Assembly (NCBI GenBank): GCA_023382655.1
Contig: JAHDWK010000004.1
Coordinates: 1 to 64,000 of the forward strand
From: Anaerolineae bacterium
Lineage (GTDB): Bacteria; Chloroflexota; Anaerolineae; Promineifilales; Promineifilaceae
Length of the DNA: 64,000 nucleotides
Reading direction: 5' to 3'
How positions within the stretch are numbered: position 1 is the first letter of the stretch; each line of letters starts with the position of its first letter. Shown one piece after another: positions 26,001 to 33,129 of this stretch. A model generated the notes under the pieces. That model searched no databases and was not told the DNA's origin. It worked only from the letters and a program-made list of their open reading frames with translations. The position numbers were made by a program, and so were the translations under genes.

Positions 26001-26667
26001 CACTTTGACGGGTGGTAGTCTGGAGGTGTTGCTGTGACCATTGGCTTTCGGCGGGTACAAAATAGCATTGTCCCTGGCGGTATTTCTGCATGTCGGTATT
26101 GGTGAACAGAGCTAACCAGGCTTGCGCCGGAATCAGGTTTTTTTCGAGTTTCGCTTTTTCGGCAGGGGAAATGCCGGCGGTGATCAGATGAGTGGGTTGG
26201 AAAGCGTCGTCACGCAGGGTAATGACCACACGTTGCCAGCCGCTGGCGTATAACCCATCGGCCAATAATTGCAGTTGTTTCTCGAAATCTGTTTCCTGGC
26301 TAATTTGAGTTAGGGCCAGTAGGGGGTCAATGGGGAGGGGTTCTGTGGTGGGGGGGCGGAGAACAATTTGCAGGAGACGGCCGTCCACTCCATCCTGCCA
26401 GCGGGATTGGGCGTCTACAATACGGCCGTTGCGGGTATGCAACAACGTGGCTCCGGGCCGATTTTGCAATTCAGACCAATTATCGTCTGAGGCTAAGACC
26501 TGGTTGACCTCATGCAACAAATCAACGTGATGACTTACACCTAGTAAAGATGATGCTGCCTGGTTATGATATACTACCTGCCCTGCCGGGTCAACCAGAA
26601 GAATCCCCTCACTCAGGTCATCAAATACGTTCCAGGTAATAGCCGAGGTTAATTCCTTTTCCATCAT
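23095..26667 (-). CDS. Multi-GAF/PAS sensor histidine kinase
   Basis: A 1190-residue soluble sensor kinase without clear transmembrane segments. Order: N-terminal PAS-like domain (about 10-80), four consecutive GAF-type domains (about 115-295, 300-470, 470-640 and 680-830, each ending in 'VASAL' or 'VANAI' helices), a PAS domain (about 850-950, including 'VIVADNKNEIEIANASA'), H-box 'FVSTVSHELRTPMTSIKGY' (His about 969), then a full ATPase domain with NLVDNAF, DNGIGIS, FDRFFRA and GTGLGLAIV. GAF domains may sense small molecules, redox or light; no chromophore Cys is evident by eye. Likely acts with the receivers encoded on both sides. Confidence 0.9.
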   Translation of the reverse strand: MMEKELTSAITWNVFDDLSEGILLVDPAGQVVYHNQAASSLLGVSHHVDLLHEVNQVLASDDNWSELQNRPGATLLHTRNGRIVDAQSRWQDGVDGRLLQIVLRPPTTEPLPIDPLLALTQISQETDFEKQLQLLADGLYASGWQRVVITLRDDAFQPTHLITAGISPAEKAKLEKNLIPAQAWLALFTNTDMQKYRQGQCYFVPAESQWSQQHLQTTTRQSADSTAWQPKDVLCVPLYGRQQKLIGLVGLDNPVNGRRPDTPALQTIELYAQFAASLIENSRLVQETMDRSQEFELLLAASNDLSSSLETDTILSSLGQYMLNAIDADGYTIYEWQAATEKLVVLKEYTRRHTTTRQEPGTAVPVANLDLLETVLINKQPLALHIGPEALSPLAEPIWLPPDQPYNCALLPLILDDETYAIINLIKFGHKEITPRDLRLLAALANQASTALGTALIFEDTYERERFYGAMGNVSLALSYTLDRRAVLSLICTESLRIFNVQGAYIWQLDNDTFTSSAAKGHGEELFVNQTVPLSDPRTFVAHVVRTGLGLFLNNAQNSQMEIRLPHPEQIQALLGVPLEAEGSLIGVLILADTENPHRFTDRDVTQVTTFGVQVASALQNAKLFEELHQFNEELDLRVAARTHELNEESNRVKVLLRINTELSASLDQDRVLTKALDLVNEVVSANDGAILLLNQETGEFDFRATLNKDKQLTHRSIPSGLKRDEGLAGWMLQHRTAVIVYDTKQDPRWLELPTSSAYRSVLGVPLITNEEVMGVLLLFHNEPHAFTNQQLDLVEAAAVQVANAINNANLYNLIFDQADQLGTILRGEIIQKANLQAILESIADGVIVADNKNEIEIANASASKILAIPRQQLIGKPVNQLLGVYGQFGDTWMSTINDWAKNSDQIPQGIYLADQLAIEEKYVSIHLSPVLSESNFFGTVSIFRDITKDVEVDRLKSEFVSTVSHELRTPMTSIKGYADLMLMGAAGQLTDPQIRYLKVIKSNADRLHDLVNDLLNISRIETGKTTLDLRPLDIPQLIEQAVGHLHGRIQHEEKPMSVKTEIAPGLPLVNADQTRVTQILTNLVDNAFNYTPADGQIIIHARATEAHVYISISDNGIGISKENREKIFDRFFRAEDEAVQKVSGTGLGLAIVRSLIEMHGGYLQVESELGKGSTFTFNLPVVIEDSDPT

Positions 26668-26750
26668 TCGTACCCCAAACCTCAGCCGTTACTTCTCTTG
26701 TTAATCAATTGCCCTTGATGATTTATCAATTGCCTCTGTCGTTTAATTAC

Positions 26751-27647
26751 CTAATTGCTCTTATCTTGTTTTTCTTTATCCAGGCGTCGTAGTTCGGCGG
26801 CTGTTTCCGTAATTTCCCGAATATCGGAGAAACGTTGTGTTTTGCTGGAAACAATACCGGCAGAGAGACGCATGATGGGCACCAGACGGCCGTCTGAGGT
26901 CATAATGCCCCCCTGCTCTCTGTCCATAAAGTTGTAATGCGCCAAGATGCCGTCGTTAAACCGCTGGCGCAGCTTATCCACCATCTCTTGTACCCGGTTT
27001 GACATGGTAATCAGAACAAAGGTGTAGCTGCTGGCGTGGCCGATAAAATCATCCAGCGTCCCATACTCGTCCACAATTTCATTGAGGAACATGCCTGTGA
27101 AGCGCATGACCTCATCACGGGCCACAAAGCCATAGGCATCATTAAACGGCTCGATGTAATCAATGCCAATTTGCACATAGGCCCAGTTATCCAACTTCAT
27201 CAAACCACGCAGTTGTTCCTCAATGAGGCGACTGCTGGGCAGGCCGGTGATTGGGTCGGTCATGTTAAGCCGTTTGTGGACGTTGATGGCGGTGCGCACC
27301 CGCAGTTTCAACTCCTCAATGTCAAACGGCTTGGTGATGTAATCATCCGCGCCCAATTCTAAACCGGCGATGCGGTCGCTGCGTTCGTCGCGCTGGGTCA
27401 GGAAAATGATGGGGATATGGCTGGTGCGGTTAGTGGTGCGCAGTTCTTTACACACGGCATACCCATCCATATCCGGCAGCATAATATCCAGAACGATGAG
27501 GTCGGGGAGTTTTTTGCGGCAAATGTCCAGGGCGTCATGCCCACGCGCTGCCACTTCCACGTTATACCCCTGACCGGTAAAGAAGATGCGCAACATATTG
27601 GAAATGTCAAAGTCGTCTTCAACTATTAGAATACGGCCGTTGCTCAT
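26751..27647 (-). CDS. Response regulator with degenerate GGDEF-like domain
   Basis: About 298 residues. The receiver (1-120) has 'VEDDFD', phosphoacceptor Asp in 'DLIVLDIMLPD' and Lys in 'YITKPF'. A GGDEF-like fold follows: 'DPITGLPSSRLIEEQL' and 'VQIGIDYIEPFNDAYGF' are normal, but the active-site loop is 'DDFIGHASSYTFVLI' instead of Gly-Gly-Asp/Glu-Glu-Phe, so it probably makes no cyclic di-GMP and may serve as a binding or dimerisation domain. I chose ATG 27647, with AAGGA upstream, over TTG 27665. It lies 83 bases before the multi-GAF kinase. Confidence 0.87.
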   Translation of the reverse strand: MSNGRILIVEDDFDISNMLRIFFTGQGYNVEVAARGHDALDICRKKLPDLIVLDIMLPDMDGYAVCKELRTTNRTSHIPIIFLTQRDERSDRIAGLELGADDYITKPFDIEELKLRVRTAINVHKRLNMTDPITGLPSSRLIEEQLRGLMKLDNWAYVQIGIDYIEPFNDAYGFVARDEVMRFTGMFLNEIVDEYGTLDDFIGHASSYTFVLITMSNRVQEMVDKLRQRFNDGILAHYNFMDREQGGIMTSDGRLVPIMRLSAGIVSSKTQRFSDIREITETAAELRRLDKEKQDKSN

Positions 27648-27671
27648 GAGCTTTTTCCTTGGCAAAACAAA

Positions 27672-28805
27672 CTACTGAATAAACAACTGATTTGTCTGCA
27701 TATTGAGGGGCTTTATAGGTACAGGTTCATCAGATAGTTTACACGCTTTGACAAAAGCAATCTCTTCCTCGCTGACAGCTCGTTCAAAGCTTCTAAAGCC
27801 ACCCAAAGTAAATCCGTGTCGCGTAGCGATTTTATCAATTGTCGTAACTTGCGACAATGAAATATCTTTACCTAGCGTGTAAGACTCATAACGCTGGTCT
27901 AAGGTCAGCGCCATGGTTTCAGCCATACAAGCGTAAGCCATCTTCGGCGGAAAGCCAAAATTGAAGCCAAAATCTACGGCGCCAGGTACTTTTACCATAC
28001 CCCCCTCAATCACCAATACATCGGGTCTTTGTTCGGCTACCTGCCGGGAAACATCACGCGGGCGGGCCACATCACACACAATGGCCCCGCGGCGCAGGTG
28101 ATGTGGTTCGATAATGGCTTCAACCGCGCTGGTAACGGTGATAATAAAGTGAGCTTCCGTGAGTTGATTGATGTCATCAGTGATGGTCACCTGTGTCTCC
28201 CCGGCCACACGGGCGCGGTTGGCGACCTCGCTGAGTTTATCCATACGGCGGCCAATGAGCAGCAGGCTTTTTGTCTCACAGGCCAACACTTCCGCGCATA
28301 CGGCTCCAATAGCTCCGGTTGCGCCCACAATAGCCACGGTCGAATCGGGAAGGGGCACATCCATGATGACGGCCGCTCGCTGAATAGCATGTATGGCCTG
28401 GGCGATGGTGTAACTATCGCCTGTGGTCACCGGGATTTGCAGATGTCTGGCAATGGTGACGCCGCCATCGCCGACGACGGAAGTGAATGCGCCCAAGCCC
28501 AAAATACGCGCCCCCAGTTTTTCGGCCAGTCTGCCGGTCTGGATGATCTTTTTGTACACAACGCCAGGGGGCAAGGACATCATCCGCTTGGGCGTCAGGG
28601 GACAGGCCACAAACCAACCTTGTGCGGTACGGCCGTCAGCCACAGACCGCACCCCTTTTATTTCCGAAATGTAAACAGGCGGGAAAAACAGGGACAGGTA
28701 ATCAATTAACCAGGCAGGGAGCTTTCCTAAAGTGGGAAATTTGCGGCTAACATCACGTTTCGGGTCAATGGGATGGATGATAAAGGCAAACGAATCGTGC
28801 ATCAT
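27672..28805 (-). CDS. COG5322-type oxidoreductase, similar to acyl-ACP reductase (AAR)
   Basis: A 377-residue protein. Residues about 95-130 ('AEKLGARILGLGAFTSVVGD') and the Rossmann loop 'VAIVGATGAIGAVCAEVLA' (about 158-176) match in order and spacing the cyanobacterial long-chain acyl-ACP reductase and COG5322 'predicted amino acid dehydrogenase'. Further matches are 'VIEGGMVKVPGAVDFGFNFG' and 'ACMAETMAL'. If it acts like AAR it would reduce fatty acyl-ACP or acyl-CoA to an aldehyde with NADPH. No aldehyde deformylating oxygenase is nearby. Neighbours include two alpha/beta hydrolases and an acyltransferase-like protein, which fits lipid chemistry. Confidence in exact reaction is low. Confidence 0.65.
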   Translation of the reverse strand: MMHDSFAFIIHPIDPKRDVSRKFPTLGKLPAWLIDYLSLFFPPVYISEIKGVRSVADGRTAQGWFVACPLTPKRMMSLPPGVVYKKIIQTGRLAEKLGARILGLGAFTSVVGDGGVTIARHLQIPVTTGDSYTIAQAIHAIQRAAVIMDVPLPDSTVAIVGATGAIGAVCAEVLACETKSLLLIGRRMDKLSEVANRARVAGETQVTITDDINQLTEAHFIITVTSAVEAIIEPHHLRRGAIVCDVARPRDVSRQVAEQRPDVLVIEGGMVKVPGAVDFGFNFGFPPKMAYACMAETMALTLDQRYESYTLGKDISLSQVTTIDKIATRHGFTLGGFRSFERAVSEEEIAFVKACKLSDEPVPIKPLNMQTNQLFIQ

Positions 28806-28902
28806 ATTCCTGAGTGTAATGGAGATAGTTCATGCTTCAATAGTAATTCTGTCCTTTAAGTGCCTATGGTGCGCTTTCGTTTACTACTGTCAACAGATGA
28901 TC

Positions 28903-30180
28903 CTATGTGCCGTCTTCGCGTGGATACAAGCGGGGGTAGGGGTATTTTGTGTTATAGGGATGATGGTCACTGTCCTCGAACGTGACGTTTTTGGTGATGA
29001 ATTGTTTGTTATCGTTGGCAATCAGCACCACATCTGACTCAATGGTGCGGGCGGCATACACAACATGTCCAGAACTAATGCGGCAGTGATGGCCTACACA
29101 ACCACCCAAAACCAGCAGATTTGCCGGTTCTAGCCTGCCTTTATGGGTTAACGTTTTAAGTGGGCCACCCAAAATATTAAAATCAGTAAAGGTGTTGCCG
29201 GCGCCAATGAAGCAATCCCGCCCCACCACACATAGCTGTAAACAGGTGTTTTGGGCGACGGAGGTATTCTCCATAAGCGTGGTCATAAACAGGGCTGCCC
29301 GGAAAGGCAAAAAACAGCCATCGCCAACAACGCTTAATAAGATTTGGCAGCCTTGAGAAATAGTGACGTTGCTGCCAATAATACAGTTATCAAGGACTGC
29401 GCCAGCGCCGATGGTGACATTATCACCAATGGTCGTAAAGCCTTTGATCACGGCCGTAGGATCAATATTGCAGTTATGCCCCACCCGCACCACTTCGGAG
29501 TTAGACAAAAACTGCTTTTGTTCCAGCAGCGAATGGAGCATGATTTTGAGTTTGTATTTCCATTCAGTTGTCACCCGGTCTTCCACACTGGCGCCTCTGG
29601 TAAAAACGCCCAGCAAAATATCCGCCACAAAAATGTGCACCCAGTTTTCGACCAGTACAAACACCTTCCGCGGTAACTCATAAACCAGGTCGCCAAACTC
29701 GGTAGCCATATAGGGGGGAATGTGGTAATAGCCGCGTTCACGGGCTTCGGTGTCTACCACCAGTGGCTTGGCCTCTAAACTCTGGGAAAGCCCTTGTGGT
29801 AAATACCAGATGTCAGCCAATAACAGGTCATCTTGTTGGAAAAAGGAATGGGTCAACGGCCGTACATGGCGGGCAATTGCCGGATCGTTGGCTCTAAATG
29901 CTAACCGGACAGGGCGACGGCCGTCACGTGCCCGTATCAGAAAATCATCAATCAACTCTTGATTAAAAAACAAATTATCTCGGTGCACAAAACATTCAAT
30001 CTGTTCTGTCTCAAACTGACGGGCCAACTCCCAATTCGGATATTCCCGCTCCTCTGAAGTATAATGCACTAAAATATCTCGCTGCCACAACCACAAAGGC
30101 TTGTTCTGCACACGTAAATCACGAGCCGGCTCATTAAACGGCTCAATATGACTGGTTTCTGTGAGTATAATTCGCCGCAT
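28903..30180 (-). CDS. Nucleotidyltransferase-like / left-handed beta-helix protein
   Basis: About 425 residues. The N-terminal 60 residues ('RRIILTETSHIEPFNEPARDLRVQNKP...') resemble the sugar nucleotidyltransferase-like domain (NTP_transf_4) of GlmU-like proteins. From about 235 the sequence is a run of hexapeptide repeats of the type 'IDPTAVIKGFTTIGDNVTIGAGAV', ending near 410, a left-handed beta-helix as in acyltransferases such as GlmU and LpxA. It may acylate or cap a sugar. No intact pyrophosphorylase signature motif (Gly-x-Gly-x-Arg) was recognised. ATG 30180 was preferred over an in-frame TTG at 30207. Confidence 0.6.
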   Translation of the reverse strand: MRRIILTETSHIEPFNEPARDLRVQNKPLWLWQRDILVHYTSEEREYPNWELARQFETEQIECFVHRDNLFFNQELIDDFLIRARDGRRPVRLAFRANDPAIARHVRPLTHSFFQQDDLLLADIWYLPQGLSQSLEAKPLVVDTEARERGYYHIPPYMATEFGDLVYELPRKVFVLVENWVHIFVADILLGVFTRGASVEDRVTTEWKYKLKIMLHSLLEQKQFLSNSEVVRVGHNCNIDPTAVIKGFTTIGDNVTIGAGAVLDNCIIGSNVTISQGCQILLSVVGDGCFLPFRAALFMTTLMENTSVAQNTCLQLCVVGRDCFIGAGNTFTDFNILGGPLKTLTHKGRLEPANLLVLGGCVGHHCRISSGHVVYAARTIESDVVLIANDNKQFITKNVTFEDSDHHPYNTKYPYPRLYPREDGT

Positions 30181-30225
30181 ATTGATGTAACTTACTGTAA
30201 GAAACAATCCATGATGAATGACTGA

Positions 30226-31032
30226 TTATGAATGGTGAGAGTTGTTCAAAAAATGGCTGACGGTTTCCAAAAATAATTCTGGCTCATCTGTCATGGGAAA
30301 ATGTCGTGAGCGCTGTAGCATGGAAACCTCTGACGCGCGCACGTTAGCCTGAAGTAATTGGGCGTTAGAGGGGGATACAATGTTATCCTTGACGCCATAA
30401 ATACCTAATGTCGGGATTTCCAACGCAATCAGCTTACTTCTAAGGTCTGTATCACGCAAATCACCAATGCTGCGGAAAAACGACTCGATCGTCGTCCTTT
30501 GCACATCACGAAATATCATCCCCCGCACTTTCTTCGAATCTTTCGCCAGTAACAGGCGCATGATTGAATGCAGCAAGATAGGATAGCGCCAGACCAGTTT
30601 GGCGACGGAACCATATCCCGCCAATTGGAGAAATGGGTTGAGGGAAGAGCCAATAATAGGCGACCCCACCACCGCTACCCGCTCCACACGGCCAGGATGT
30701 GTCAGAGACACTTGCAGCGCCACCGTGCCCCCCATCGAGTGACCGAAAATCGGCGCTTGCTGGATGCCCAGAGAATCCATAAATTGCCGTACCATCTCCG
30801 CGTAACTATCAATGTGAAAAACCGTATTTTGTGAACCAGATAATTTGGCCGAGTCCCCAAACCCCCAAAAATCAAGCGCATATACCCTAAACTTTCCCGT
30901 TTTTGCCAGCGCAATCATCATGTCACGCCAGACGTCCCACGAATTTATCCAACCATGCAAAAGGATAATAGGCTGGCCCCGTCCCAGTGATTCATAATGA
31001 AGGATTCCTTGCTCAGTAACAATCGAACTCAC
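30226..31032 (-). CDS. Alpha/beta hydrolase 2
   Basis: A 268-residue paralogue of the hydrolase at 21870-22658. 'LLHGWINSWDVW' (oxyanion region), Gly-His-Ser-Met-Gly nucleophile elbow, acid in 'IYGVKDNIVSP' and catalytic His in 'SRHFPMTDEPE' are all in place. The product would be a cytoplasmic esterase-type enzyme. It shares its start region (Ile-Leu-His-Tyr-Glu-Ser-Leu-Gly-Arg-Gly-Gln-Pro) with the other copy, so the two are probably a duplicated pair now separated by a signalling block. The following 276 bases up to the GTPase gene hold no gene I can support. Confidence 0.83.
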   Translation of the reverse strand: MSSIVTEQGILHYESLGRGQPIILLHGWINSWDVWRDMMIALAKTGKFRVYALDFWGFGDSAKLSGSQNTVFHIDSYAEMVRQFMDSLGIQQAPIFGHSMGGTVALQVSLTHPGRVERVAVVGSPIIGSSLNPFLQLAGYGSVAKLVWRYPILLHSIMRLLLAKDSKKVRGMIFRDVQRTTIESFFRSIGDLRDTDLRSKLIALEIPTLGIYGVKDNIVSPSNAQLLQANVRASEVSMLQRSRHFPMTDEPELFLETVSHFLNNSHHS

Positions 31033-31308
31033 ATTGGCCTCAAATAGAAAGGAGCATCAACTTCTCGTATCTCTATTGTTCCTGACATCTTATTACCCGC
31101 AAAAGTCAATTGAATTGTAACAAAATTTCGGGCAGGGAGATAAATTTATCAGGATGGTAACATTGGCGAATTACGAATGAAGTGAAGAGAAGGTAAAGGA
31201 AGTGTAAATGGCGCGTAAACGCAGCAAAAACTTGGTGGCGTAGCAGGAATCGGTTGTATCAACCAGTTTTCATTGTGAAAACAAGGCTTCTGGGGGGTGG
31301 TTGTTGAT

Positions 31309-31848
31309 CTACGAACTATGTTGATCAAGCTGTTCCAGGATTGAATACAAGAGTTCAAGCAACACGTTCTTTACGCTCTCTTTATCTGTGGCTACACAAG
31401 GCAATATCTTCACTTCCTGGCGCAACCGCAAGATAATGCGCAAATCCTCTGGCTCCCAGGCATCTTCCATGTCTTGTTTGTTGGCTGCTACCACATAAGG
31501 CGTAGATGCATAACTCTCAAAAGTTTCTAAAATGCGTTTGGCTTCGCGGAAAGTCTCCGGTTTTGTGCTGTCTACCATTACCACAAAGCCAAGCATACCT
31601 TGCGAGAGAATATCCCACATGAAATCAAAACGACGTTGGCCCGGAGTGCCAAACAAATATAGCACCAGGTCATCACCTACCGTGATGCGACCAAAATCCA
31701 TAGCCACGGTGGTTGTTTCTTTAATTTGTTCGGCCGCACTGGAAATCTTTCTTTCGGTAGAAACAACATCAATTTCGCTAACAGCACCAATGAATTCTGT
31801 CTTTCCTGCCGAAAAGGGGCCAGTGATTACCATTTTTACAGCTTGCAT
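31309..31848 (-). CDS. Small Ras-like GTPase
   Basis: A 179-residue GTPase of the MglA/conservon-like bacterial type. P-loop 'GPFSAGKTEF' (about 9-18), switch region with 'ETTTVAMDFGRI', G3 motif 'FGTPGQRRFDFM' in place of DxxGQ, G4 'NKQDMEDA' (Asn-Lys-Gln-Asp). Residues after 140 form the C-terminal helix. Such GTPases work as polarity or signalling switches with Roadblock or DUF4388 partners. The DUF4388 gene lies just upstream (109 bases). No activator or Roadblock gene is found here. Confidence 0.85.
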   Translation of the reverse strand: MQAVKMVITGPFSAGKTEFIGAVSEIDVVSTERKISSAAEQIKETTTVAMDFGRITVGDDLVLYLFGTPGQRRFDFMWDILSQGMLGFVVMVDSTKPETFREAKRILETFESYASTPYVVAANKQDMEDAWEPEDLRIILRLRQEVKILPCVATDKESVKNVLLELLYSILEQLDQHSS

Positions 31849-31957
31849 AAATAACAGCCCTTATCTAAATAAAGTAGTCCGTAAAGCCACACCAACGTTT
31901 GCCAAGCACACCTTTTTCAGTGTCCTCAAAAAACAAAAGCGGACTTACTGTAGCGAG

Positions 31958-32800
31958 TTAGATACTCTTTATGCGATCAATTAACCTTTCGACAACAGAA
32001 CGCTTCACATCTGGTGGTTGTTCTACTGCTTGGCGTTTAGGACGTTTAATTTGCTCCCCTGTTTCGGATAAGAGAGCCGGCTTAGGTCTGTCCACAAACT
32101 CAACCAATCCGGCCTGTAACATGCCGTAGACAATTCTGCGAATTTCGAACTCGCTCAGGTTATTTGCCTTGGCAATCTGCCGGATTGTATTTCGTGGATT
32201 AACAAAAGATACGACGCGCCACTCTTCTACCGTGAGGTTGATGTTGCGCAGGCGGGCGTCTGGCCGATCTGTGAATTGTAGGGAGACATCAAGGTCTGGT
32301 AATTCTTCTTGCAGCACTTCCCATTCTTTTAAGCGCCGACTGCCTTCCATGATGACGCTTTCGAGATCAATGGGAATGGTGATATGCCCTGGTGACGGAA
32401 GCTTGTTTGCTTCAAACCGGAAAATGCCTTCGGCCCAAGTAAATAGCCGATAGACAATATCCAAAACATTCTGCCGCACACTCTGGATAATATCGTTTTG
32501 GGTTACTCTTCCGGCCGTAATAAGCAGATGCCCCAATTGCTTGTCACTTTTGCCTTCTGCATGGGCTTGTATGATTTGAGCTTGTTCGGCCGACAGCTTG
32601 CCACTGTGCTGCAATATCCTTGCCAGGTGGTTATTATCATTCTCGCCCATGTAAGCGTAAATTAGCTTGCCTTCACGGAAGGACATATGAGCAGATTCAC
32701 CACTGTGTTGAATCGTCAGGGTGCCTGTTTTTCGAGCAAGATTTATGAGATTTAATAACTGTGTTGTTGAGAAATCTCGCAGGTTGCCTTTTAGGGCCAT
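31958..32800 (-). CDS. DUF4388 (PATAN-type) signalling protein
   Basis: A 280-residue protein whose N-terminal 150 residues form a DUF4388 domain: 'ALKGNLRDFSTTQLLNLINLARKTGTLTI' and 'FREGKLIYAYMGE' are typical, followed by 'LGHLLITAGRVTQNDI' and 'VLDIVYRLFTWAEGIFRFE'. A second part (about 195-245) looks like a winged helix: 'TIRQIAKANNLSEFEIRRIVYGML'. The tail (about 255-280) is basic. DUF4388 proteins sit beside MglA-like GTPases in Chloroflexota and related phyla; the role is probably as GTPase-coupled signal proteins. Confidence 0.82.
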   Translation of the reverse strand: MALKGNLRDFSTTQLLNLINLARKTGTLTIQHSGESAHMSFREGKLIYAYMGENDNNHLARILQHSGKLSAEQAQIIQAHAEGKSDKQLGHLLITAGRVTQNDIIQSVRQNVLDIVYRLFTWAEGIFRFEANKLPSPGHITIPIDLESVIMEGSRRLKEWEVLQEELPDLDVSLQFTDRPDARLRNINLTVEEWRVVSFVNPRNTIRQIAKANNLSEFEIRRIVYGMLQAGLVEFVDRPKPALLSETGEQIKRPKRQAVEQPPDVKRSVVERLIDRIKSI

Positions 32801-33129
32801 AGTTTCTATTCCTGCATTCTTCTGGTTTGATCACAATGCAACGGCCGTTTCTTTAATTGCACTTGTTGCATCTTGTTTTGTTAAGAACGTGGACGGGATT
32901 TTTTTGTTACTTGTCCCATTAACGAGGGCATTATACATGGGGGTAAATAGCAAGTCAAACATACTTATGTCATATAAGTGCGCCTCAAATTGCTAATTTT
33001 ATGTCTACAAAACCGGTTTGTATAGGTGAACAATTGATTCCATGATGTTTGCCAATGGGTTTACATTCTGTCTCTTCCTGCCTAAAATACGCGCGCGGAG
33101 GATCAGGTTCGTGAGGAATAGGTGCAAGA
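32801..33129. other. Divergent promoter region, 329 bases
   Basis: This spacer separates the minus-strand signalling cluster (start 32800) from the kinase gene (start 33130) and must hold both promoters. It is AT-rich. Visible marks are one ACGGCCGT (32840), a near-palindrome TACAAAACCGGTTTGTA (33006-33022) that could be an operator, and a short inverted repeat ACTTAT/ATAAGT near 32965. I found no convincing -35/-10 pair and no open frame. Confidence 0.45.

Noticed and set aside
31149..31358. Small minus-strand frame of 69 codons between hydrolase 2 and the GTPase gene
   Set aside because: No ribosome site, no recognisable motif and odd composition; it overlaps the GTPase stop.
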